A stretch of DNA of 64,000 nucleotides from Allium sativum. Its lineage: Eukaryota > Streptophyta > Magnoliopsida > Asparagales > Amaryllidaceae. Shown piece by piece: positions 55,901 to 64,000 of this stretch. The stretch covers positions 636,432,786 to 636,496,785 of the forward strand of contig CM060915.1 of assembly GCA_030737875.1 (NCBI GenBank), in the 5' to 3' direction. The notes beneath the pieces were generated by a model. It did no database searches and was not told the DNA's origin. It saw nothing but the letters and a program-made list of their open reading frames with translations. Each line of letters starts with the position of its first letter. Position 1 is the stretch's first letter. Position numbers and translations under genes: made by a program.

Positions 55901-56062
55901 GCACGCCATTTTCAAGCTCGATTTATATTATATATAAATTATAACGTTCAACTTCGTTTCAATAACGAATTAAATATTAAATTTCATTAATATTCCAATA
56001 TAATATTTAAAACTAATTTTAAATATTCATATTCAAATGGTCGAAAAACACGGGTCGTTACA
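49905..56062 (-). repeat. N4 LTR C (6158 bp)
   Basis: The right-most LTR, the 5' LTR in element sense. About eight substitutions are unique to C, for example near 50636, 51648, 53639, 54150, 54912 and 55473. It ends TTACA at 56062 and is followed by AGCGG (56063-56067). Confidence 0.9.
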
Positions 56063-56139
56063 AGCGGAAAAATGTACAAAACACAACTAGAAGTGATACA
56101 CGGATACAGAGCTTTCCGAGCATCGTTCCAGCTGTAAAT

Positions 56140-56260
56140 CAGGACCCTGTGAATATAAATCTGCAAAACCAAAACTACTAGCTGCCCATGTGGAAAATAG
56201 GGGCACCCAGAGTTTAGGTTAAAACAATAAACTCCAGGTCAGTCATGTGACTGGTGTGAG
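56140..56260 (-). promoter_or_regulatory. N3 LTR module: CTCAC hairpin then CAG/GGTCC (right LTR copy near 63380-63500)
   Basis: In element sense CTCACACCAGTCA/TGACTG (56240-56253) is followed by GACCTGG and, about 100 nt on, TTCACAGGGTCCTG. It matches N1 closely. Confidence 0.5.
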
Positions 56261-56395
56261 AACTAAAACAGTTATAATTCTTTATTTTAAAGTTCGGTAA
56301 ATCAAGGGACCACGCCGTATGACACGGAACGGGTTTCCTCCCAAGAATACCAGTGCATAGAACAAACAGCGCAATGCTAAATAAAGAAAAATGAA

Positions 56396-56468
56396 GCTGT
56401 TATAAGACCCAGGTCCCATCACACAATGCAACGCAAGCCGGAGGATAGGGTTTTTACCTTATAACAGC
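56396..56468 (-). promoter_or_regulatory. N3 LTR long-stem structure (right LTR copy 63636-63708)
   Basis: Arms GCTGTTATAAG (56396-56406) and CTTATAACAGC (56458-56468) pair perfectly over 11 bp around a 51-nt conserved loop. Both LTR copies keep it. Confidence 0.6.
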
Positions 56469-58682
56469 CAAAGCATGCTTGATACGTTTAAAACACATTA
56501 TTTGATACTATTAAAAGTGTATAGTGTCAAAACAATTTCAATCATAAATATTAATCATAGGCGGCATGAATGACCCATACCACTATGTCGCCATACTAGG
56601 TTCTACAAATAAAACCGAAGCACACGTATTGGAAATTGGATTCCATCATGAGTCGAGGCAAGGGGCAAGCTCCTCTCCGCGTTCGAGACACTCTAGCAAA
56701 TGTCCCAGGACCCCACTATGATCCTTGGATCTTCAGGGCCGGTCCTCTCTTACTTTTGAGGATTAGTTATTCCTGAACACACGTTTCCCGGTCCTTACAG
56801 ACCTGTATCCGAGGCGCCTCATATCCAACAACCACACAGGTGAAAAGTATATAAATGTCAGGGCTGGTAGGTCACTGACACCACCCTAGCTAGAAAGAAA
56901 CGTCGTGCTCTCCCTGCAGTCACTATCCCGTTTTTGACTCATACCGAGGTGTGAGGCTCGCGAATTCACGTTATACACAAAGCTATGCCACACAGGCCGT
57001 GCTTTGATCATCAACCACAAGACTTTGCTTTTCAACAGAAGCCTTGATCAATTGCCACTTATGCGTGCCACACAGGCAATTCACTCCATGCGACTGATGT
57101 CCATCGATATACAACCTCTGAGCTCGTACGTCTCAGAGAAGGGCGTTAAGCAAGAGAATAAATTCTCCGCCGCCAAACAGATGTATATTTAATAGAGATC
57201 AATCAACACAGAATAAAATCCAATGTCAGACACACAATCCATTTACAAGTTCGTTCTGGGTCTGAACGAAACCGGAGGCACTTTCCTCGCATATCCATCC
57301 ATCTCCAAGTACGTCTGGACGATCACCAACTGATTCCCTCATCCTGGGTGTACAGCCCAATCAAGATCATCAGTAATCACCCAAACGATGTGAAGACTTC
57401 CGGTCTTCAACCACCGTCTTCATCTTCGACATCTCGTCGAATCGGTTATTCAGAATGGGTATAACCCGGCCTTTCTGAACAACCCACGTATATAATAAAC
57501 GAATGTTACACAAACACAACAAACGCCTTATCCCAATTCAGAATATTCTTTTATTCACAAAATCACATTCTTAGGGAAATATTCCCATTAATTTTATCCA
57601 AGATAAATTCTTCTAAATTTATCCTATAATCTTCCTTTGGATATCATTTCAAACTAGTCGGGATTAGCGAACCACACCGAAGTAATTATTTGTTTTATTT
57701 CCCAATCCCAACCTATATATCCCATGGAGAAAACTGGTAATACTCCACATCTAACACCACGGTGTTATCGGTAAAATTAATTACCATTTCACGTTCAAAT
57801 CTAATTAAAGATTTAACTATCGCTTTGGAGCAAAACTGGTGATACTCCACTCTCGATCACTTTTCAGATTTGATAATTTAAATTATCAATTCACATTTTT
57901 AATCTAATTAAAGATTCATTAAAACCCCACTTAGTTTTAATCTTTTCAGAAATCGACATCTTGCCTTTAACTGGGTTAAAGAACCAATGTCATACAAAAC
58001 ACGATTCACGACAAACCCAAATCACATTTGATATTAAATACAAGGCTCTGAATAGAAAATATACCGGCTTATATTCAATATCAAATTCTGAAACCAACCA
58101 ATATCGTATTGGAAATAACGATATAAAATATATCTTTCAAATTCCCATAGCAATATCTGTATAGTCACGAAATCCAACATTGAAATATTCCGGAGATAAT
58201 TTCGATTCAACTCCAGTCCAATCCACGTATGGGAATATTGATTATTTTTAAAATCACTTTCAAATTCAATTTATTTATTTCACAAATAAATTGATTTTAA
58301 TTCTAGTTCAAAACTAGTTCATTTTGACAAAAATCTATTTTTATCATTTCAAATGTGGAATTCTTCATCCCAGTTCTTTCCAATTCACATATTATGATTT
58401 TACACAAATTATTAATATTTTTAATAATTTTATCAAGGCCCGTACAGTCGATTTCCAACAACGGCCATCGGACTGCACTTACATCGACCTTTTTCAAATT
58501 TGATTTGGACATAATTCCAAATCCAACCGTTTGATTTCAAATTTCTAATATTCATTGGAAAGCTCTTTTCGATACGAACCCAACGGTTCCGTTTTTAGGA
58601 GAATCCGACGGTCGGATCTCCCGCAACGTCAATTCGAAGTCAATGGTCGAAATTTACGAACTGCCGCGGAGCGGCGCGTTCT

Positions 58683-58735
58683 ATTCAGGCCATTATATAT
58701 ATAATATATATATATTATATATTATATATATTTCG
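58683..58735. repeat. AT palindromic tract after a GC-rich phrase in N3 LTR
   Basis: A (TA)n-type tract follows CGAACTGCCGCGGAGCGGCG. N1 has the same pair at about 4722-4790. A related CGAACTACCGCG plus AT tract stands at the U3 end of each LTR (for example 818-900), so part of U3 seems duplicated into the middle of the LTR. Confidence 0.55.
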
Positions 58736-60867
58736 TCAATTTCCTTTTAAAACGTATTTTATAAATCGTTTTAACTTCGTTTCAAAACCATTTCAACACC
58801 ATTTCAATTTCTAATCAAAATTGGATATTTCACATCATTACTATATAAATGATCATATTTTCAAAATGTTATATTTTGAAATCACTTCTTTTCTATATTC
58901 ATTATAAAAACGAATATAGTCGGTATAAATATCGTTCACGTCAAAATAGCGCAACTCTAATCAACACGGCTTTATATATTTCAATAAATCCGTTATTCTA
59001 TTCAACAAATGAATATTTATTCTATTCAACACATGAATCTATATTTCTTTCAACACATGAATAATCTCAACACATGAGTACTGTCAACACATCACTATTT
59101 TTGTTATGTAAAATATTTTATAAAACTATGGTATCTATCGTTTGATTTTTAATTAGACTTCTACTGGGAAGTAGTTCTAATTTTAAATATGATAAAGATG
59201 TAAATTTCATTGTATAAAATATTTCACTCAACACATGAACATCGTCAACACATGACTATTTTTATATTCAACACATGAATTTTCTTTTATAATATTCCTT
59301 ATTTTCCCGATTGGAATGAGGCTCAATCAATCACCATATAATGTTAATTATATGGATTCCATACAACACATGTATATAATAGCATTGAAAAATAATCAAC
59401 CATTAACCAAAGTGCACTACACTGTATAAGCATCAAATATAGATATCTAACGCTTATAACAGCCTGTCAATCAATCGATCAACATATTTAATCAATCAGG
59501 ATGAGTGAACTTCCAAATTTCATCCCAACACCCGTGTGGGGTTTCAAACAATCAAACACAGATTTTATTTGTGCAGTTGGGCGATGTGTAAAATTTATCG
59601 ACCCAATCAATGTCAGTCAAATCAGTGTACATAAACAAACCGTCCGGTTTGTAAATGAATATTTTATTTATTCACTTTCACGTTAAAAATTATATTTTTA
59701 ATGATAAAATATTCTATTTCAACACATGAATTTCTTTCAACACATTTACACAATAAAAATGATATTTTTATTTTTCTAACATATTTTAGAAAATTTCGGC
59801 GGTATAACGGCACGATACTAGAAACGGGACGAGGCCTAGCCTTATCCCCGGTCTAGTGAAGGCCCACGCCATTCACACATCAATCAAATCCATTCCATTT
59901 TACCAAACAATTCAATTCAAACCAAATAATCTAACCAACTACACAACCAAACAATTTAACAAACAAGCCATCCATGGTCTGTGGATGACGGGTGTCGGGT
60001 GCTACTAAACACCGTCTACATCCTAGTATATATGTATATAACTAGAAAATGAGATTTTGAGTGAGAAATTCTCACCAACTAGCTAATCCAATCATCTCGA
60101 CTCTTCTTATGTAGAAAATCTTGTCGTTCTCGCCTTTTGTCACTTTCGTTGCCCGTAGCCGCTACATGTATAAAAATCACATTTTTATTATCTACATTAT
60201 ATAAAAATCTCATCTTTATATCTTCTATAAGTTAAAAATCGGATTTTTATCCTCTCTATAATATAAAGATCATATTTTTATTTATTTCAAATGTCAAAAA
60301 CTGTCGAAGCTTTAAAACAGAGAAAACTCACATATATTTCTAACGCCCGGATTCGTTGTTTGGGTCCTAGAATTTGCAAACGAGCTTCAATCTTCACACC
60401 ATCTTTTTTTTTAGCACAAGCACGCCATTCTGAACAACTTTTGCCTAGTGGTCTTCTTGCCAAAAATGTGCCATTTCGCCGGAAATCGCGAAAAGACAGC
60501 ATTTTGACAGTGTTTGAACAGCAGACTTCGGACGCGTTTTCCGGACAACTCCGCAATGCAAAATAGGACTTATCATATACCAAATCGAAGAGAATTTCAT
60601 GCTTTACAACTTTGGTCTTGAGGAACTTTGGCTAGAAACGCACGGTTTGTGAGTTATTCGCGAAATACGGTCAGCGATTTATTTGCAAAACGGGCGATTA
60701 GTGTAAAATGGGTTTTTGGGTGTAGCGGGGTCCACGGCCAGAATTGAGGGGGCTGGAGGGGGGCGCGGGCCTGATGGACGTGGGGGAGGGTGTGGGTGGC
60801 GGTGGTGGGGCCCGTGGTGGCCGCGGTGGTGGTGTTTGGGTGTAGGGGCTTAGGGTTTGCAAATGGA

Positions 60868-60898
<31 letters not shown>

Positions 60899-61037
60899 GG
60901 GGGTGCGGCGGCCGGCGGTGGGCGGTGGAGGCCGGTGGTGGAGGTGGGCAGCGGGTTTGGGGAGGAGGAGCCATTTTTGAGTTTTTTGGAGGAAGAGAGG
61001 AAAGTGAAATTATGAAGAGAAAAAGGAAGTAAAAGTG

Positions 61038-61057
61038 ATTATATGCTAGTTTCCCGC
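61038..61057 (-). promoter_or_regulatory. Putative N3 LTR promoter with E2F-like site
   Basis: In element sense GCGGGAAA (61050-61057, E2F-type TTTCCCGC on the other strand) is followed by CATATAAT (61038-61045) and then a CT-rich CTTCCTTTTTCTCTTC patch. It lies about 1.0 kb from the sense start of the LTR, just before the GC-rich island. Confidence 0.45.
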
Positions 61058-62081
61058 GTATCGCCTGAACACTAACGATCTCCAATCGCCGCGGATTTCG
61101 GACACGACATAGTAGACGTGAAGACGAGTCCAACGAAACAAGTTTCGTCGAATTCCGAGTTCGTTTGACCATTCAACAAAAATCACAAAAATGCTCAGAT
61201 AAGCTCTAAAAATGCGATTTTGGCGCACTTTTTCTTCTCGCACGCTCACATGCTAACTCAAAAAATCAAGCCCTCTTGGATTTAACCATTATTAGACGAT
61301 ACGAATCTAGAAAAAAAAGTAGAATTGAATTACGAGGTCGTATCAATAATGTTCCTTTGTAAAATGACTGCTCGCTTTACCCTGAACTGTTTCAGCTCGC
61401 ACGGCCACATACTAACTCCGTTCGACGTGCCATTTGGAACATAACATTAATTTGTCATTATGAATCCATAAAAATTTATCTCATCGAATTCTGAGCTCGT
61501 ATGCAAAATTTCACTTTTTAAGGGCTATGTATTGTTAACCGAAAAGCTCCAGCCCATAGCCACTATTCCGGATATCGGAATATATCGAAGCTTATACTTT
61601 TCGGAGTTCTAAACGGCATTTTGAACTCAATGGAAGTGGTTTCGAGTCCAAATTCATTCGTATGCAAAATTTGACTTTTTGGGCCATGTATAATTTACAT
61701 AGCGACTATTCTGAATTTTCAACTGAGCATAACTTTTGATTCCCGCTATGAAATTTCGATTTTTCGGATTCGTTGGAAAGATATTCACGAATAGATTCTA
61801 ATATTTTTGATTTAACTAAAATCCGGATTGTTTTGCACCCGGTACATTCAATTGAAGTTTGAAATCGAATTATCGAACTACCGCGTCATTTTCAATTCTA
61901 TTATAATTATATATAATTATTTATATTCAAACGACGACGTGTAAAAATATATACGTTGAATTCTATTCAAAATAAATTTTCACGTCGATATTATTTAAAA
62001 TAATCTATTTAAATATTCAAAATTCACTAAAATTGCCGAAATAAAAATTTCAAACTGGCTCGCATTTTACGGGTTGTTACA

Positions 62082-62094
62082 ATCTCCCCCACTT
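62082..62094 (-). promoter_or_regulatory. N3 polypurine tract
   Basis: The minus strand reads AAGTGGGGGAGAT, as in N1 and N2, with the TTTTCGGGGACGAAAAG block upstream in sense. Confidence 0.85.
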
Positions 62095-62753
62095 AAAACT
62101 TTTCGTCCCCGAAAAGGAACAAAGTCGAAAGTGGTTTGATCAATCAACTCTACGTTCGATCTGGCTTCCATTCTCCAACTTTTCAGTTTCTGAAAATTTT
62201 CAAATTCTTCAAAATTTGGCTAACACCCTAAATTTTCGAAAAATTTCGCCATAACCTCCTTTGTACGGAGAGCACGGGAAAATCCCGAAATTGCCATATA
62301 GGCCTTCTGATCTCAAAAAGAAAAAGAAAAAGCCAAGCGGCTAGCCAATAGGCTCATAAAATCATCATCACCCAAACAAAACAGTAAATTATATTAAACA
62401 TGTACCTATTTGTCGGGCAAACAAATTTTATTCTTCGGCTCTAGCCTCCTTGCTATGACCTGTTCAATGTAAGTATATGTATATGCAAGCAAATGTGACC
62501 AATTTTCAATTCAGTTCAATATTTGATGCAATTAGGCATAATGGTTAAAAATTATCAAACAAATAAACAAACAACACAAACATCAATCAATTAGTGAATT
62601 TAACGTTTCAAATTCATAATTTTGATATATATACAGAAAATCTTGTTTTGATGCCAAATCACAACAATGTGTTCTAACTATATTAGTTTTGGTTCTCACA
62701 CCAGTCTAATGGAAATATATAGAAATCACACCTTCGAAATTCGAATATGAATA

Positions 62754-62777
62754 CTGATGATGATGCACCATCATCAG
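62754..62777 (-). promoter_or_regulatory. N3 leader hairpin with palindromic loop
   Basis: Arms CTGATGATG (62754-62762) and CATCATCAG (62769-62777) pair perfectly over 9 bp; the 6-nt loop ATGCAC contains TGCA. It is about 330 nt after the PBS. Confidence 0.55.
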
Positions 62778-63104
62778 AATCATCCCCGGATGTCTAGAAT
62801 GTGATTCTATATCTACCCAGTATATTAAAACTTCGAATATACGTTCATGACGCGTATACGCGAAATCTATATATACTCGATTGTCCAAATTCAAAATAAA
62901 TAAATATTCAAATACGTTTAAAACGATTTAAATTTTAAAAACAAAATTTGTCTTCATTTGAAAAATATACTCTTCACACTCGTTCTAGGATACTACTGAT
63001 CCTATCTCTAACGAGTAATTCTAATTGGATATTACTAATCCAATATCTGATGAATTCTTTCGTATGGTTCTAATGTGTCTTGTTCTCGAGCTCTGTAAAC
63101 CAAA

Positions 63105-63116
63105 GCTCTGACACCA
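63105..63116 (-). promoter_or_regulatory. N3 primer-binding site, one mismatch
   Basis: The minus strand reads TGGTGTCAGAGC, one base different from the usual TGGTATCAGAGC, two bases from the LTR start. Confidence 0.8.
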
Positions 63117-63118
63117 AC

Positions 63119-64000
63119 TGTAAGAACCCGTAACTTCCCTGTGAAGGAAAGCACGAATACTTTGAGAACAACACACAAAAGGACGCAGACGGAAGAACAT
63201 TTCATTATTATTACAACAATTCCATCAGATACAAGAATATACAGAGTATAAATGAATAAATTACATTCGACAAATATCAGAGATTACAATAAGTTACATA
63301 GCAGCGGAAAAATGTACAAAACACAACTAGAAGTGATACACGGATACAGAGCTTTCCGAGCATCGTTCCAGCTGTAAATCAGGACCCTGTGAATATAAAT
63401 CTGCAAAACCAAAACTACTAGCTGCCCGTGTGGAAAATAGGGGCACCCAGAGTTTAGGTTAAAACAATAAACTCCAGGTCAGTCATGTGACTGGTGTGAG
63501 AACTAAAACAGTTATAATTCTTCATTTTAAAGTTCGGTAAATCAAGGGACCACGCCGTATGACACGGAACAGGTTTCCTCCCAAGAATACCAGTGCATAG
63601 AACAAACAGCGCAATGCTAAATAAAGAAAAATGAAGCTGTTATAAGACCCAGGTCCCATCACACAATGCAACGCAAGCCGGAGGATAGGGTTTTTACCTT
63701 ATAACAGCCAAAGCATGCTTGATACGTTTAAAACACATTATTTGATACTATTAAAAGTGTATAGTGTCAAAACAATTTCAATCATAAATATTAATCATAG
63801 GCGGCATGAATGATCCATACCACTATGTCGCCATACTAGGTTCTACAAATAAAACCGAAGCACACGTATTGGAAATTGGATTCCATCATGAGTCGAGGCA
63901 AGGGGCAAGCTCCTCTCCGCGTTCGAGACACTCTAGCAAATGTCCCAGGACCCCACTATGATCCTTGGATCTTCAGGGCCGGTCCTCTCTTACTTTTGAG
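63119..64000 (-). repeat. N3 right (5') LTR, partial
   Basis: It starts TGTAAGAACCCGTAACTTCC and matches 34500-34688 joined to 56068-56760 with few differences, for example near 63428, 63571 and 63813. It contains second copies of the module and long stem. It runs off the window. Confidence 0.9.

Larger units (their letters stand above)
34689..56062 (-). mobile_element. N4: tandem three-LTR LARD-like retrotransposon
   Basis: It has the structure LTR A-interior-LTR B-interior-LTR C with a strict 7608-bp period. LTRs are 34689-40846, 42297-48454 and 49905-56062, each 6158 bp; interiors are 1450 bp each. The total equals 3 x 6158 + 2 x 1450 = 21,374 bp. Each LTR starts TGTAACGAACCGGG and ends GGGTCGTTACA. 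Each interior has its own PPT and PBS in minus orientation. No protein frame is present: frames such as 35585-35908 recur only because the whole unit does. Very few substitutions separate the copies, so this is the youngest insertion in the window. Confidence 0.9.
56068..62081 (-). repeat. N3 left LTR, main part
   Basis: It continues from the N4 insertion and ends GGGTTGTTACA at 62081. It carries the N1-type blocks in the same order: module 56140-56260, stem 56396-56468, ACCCGTGTGGGGTTTCAA near 59530, TTGGGCGATGTGTAAAA near 59578. It lacks the 27-bp repeat of N1 but has CAACACATGA repeats at about 58985-59280. A GC-rich island spans 60770-61000; the long minus-strand frame there (60654-61172, Pro/Leu-rich) is a product of that bias. 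Confidence 0.85.
62082..63118 (-). other. N3 non-coding interior (1037 bp)
   Basis: Colinear with the N1 interior over its whole length with small indels, including the AAAGAAA run near 62318 and GGATACTACTGATCC near 62987. No protein frame. Confidence 0.8.
34500..64000 (-). mobile_element. N3: LARD-like LTR retrotransposon, hosting N4; right end outside window
   Basis: The left LTR is 34500-62081 with N4 inserted at 34689-56062; excluding N4 and one TSD copy it is about 6.2 kb. Interior 62082-63118 and a right LTR from 63119 follow. The two LTR starts (TGTAAGAACCCGTAACTTCC) match closely, as do 56068-56760 and 63306-64000. The orientation is minus by PBS and PPT. It is the same family as N1, but the first 90 bp (U5 end) and the middle differ. 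Confidence 0.85.

Noticed and set aside
34689..56062. The 7.6-kb triplication as satellite DNA or a segmental duplication
   Set aside because: Units start and end at LTR boundaries, contain PPT and PBS in the right places, and one 5-bp target duplication flanks the whole array.
60654..61172. 172-residue minus-strand frame with a Leu-rich stretch that looks like a signal peptide
   Set aside because: It lies over the GC-rich island of the N3 LTR, is Pro/Leu/Thr-rich from base bias, and is not kept in the corresponding N1 or N2 regions.
1..64000. tRNA, rRNA or snRNA genes
   Set aside because: None recognised on either strand; the only tRNA-related words are the retrotransposon primer-binding sites.

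Overview
This is a piece of a plant nuclear genome, probably a flowering plant. Apart from about 1.1 kb (33373-34499) the whole window is nested transposable elements, and I see no intact host gene. The plant origin is shown by a Ty3/gypsy chromovirus with an initiator-Met tRNA primer site, by a CACTA DNA transposon, and by captured fragments of plant genes (GH5 mannanase, GH9 endoglucanase, U2AF35). The DNA is AT-rich, with GC-rich islands at a fixed place inside the long LTRs.

Layout. (1) 1-8014: N1, a minus-strand non-autonomous LTR element with about 5.9-kb LTRs and only about 1.04 kb of non-coding interior; its left LTR is cut by the window edge. (2) 8015-33372: N2, a related minus-strand element with a 5.36-kb LTR and about 0.76 kb of interior. 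N1 sits in its 3' LTR. A CACTA transposon (9071-27423, TSD ATA) sits in its interior. Inside the CACTA element a plus-strand chromovirus (14751-25030, TSD GTTAT) has landed in a captured U2AF35 exon. (3) 33373-34499: non-LTR DNA with a decayed repeat of about 190 bp. (4) 34500-64000: N3, a third minus-strand element with a 6.2-kb left LTR, 1.04-kb interior, and a right LTR that runs off the window. (5) Inside the left LTR of N3, 34689-56062 (TSD AGCGG), is N4: a tandem three-LTR element, LTR-interior-LTR-interior-LTR, with exact lengths 6158-1450-6158-1450-6158.

N1 to N4 are LARD-like: they have primer-binding sites, polypurine tracts and TG...CA ends but no proteins. They share sequence and structure with each other, and partly with the chromovirus: the pre-PPT block, the LTR termini, a hairpin plus CAG/GTCC module, and a TTCCGCTGC-like motif. 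The reading I favour is that they are mobilised by proteins of a chromovirus of this kind. The copy here could not supply them, because it lacks gag and the catalytic core of integrase.

The most interesting signal is conserved, covarying RNA structure in these protein-free elements. About 330-640 nt after the PBS, all four families carry a hairpin whose stem changes with compensation and whose loop is a different self-complementary word in each: GCACGTGC, GCTAGC, TGCA and TCCGGA. That is what a kissing-loop dimerisation or packaging signal would look like. A second long stem in the LTR has three different but self-complementary arm pairs. The CACTA element is also notable for carrying pieces of at least three unrelated host genes, all in one orientation.
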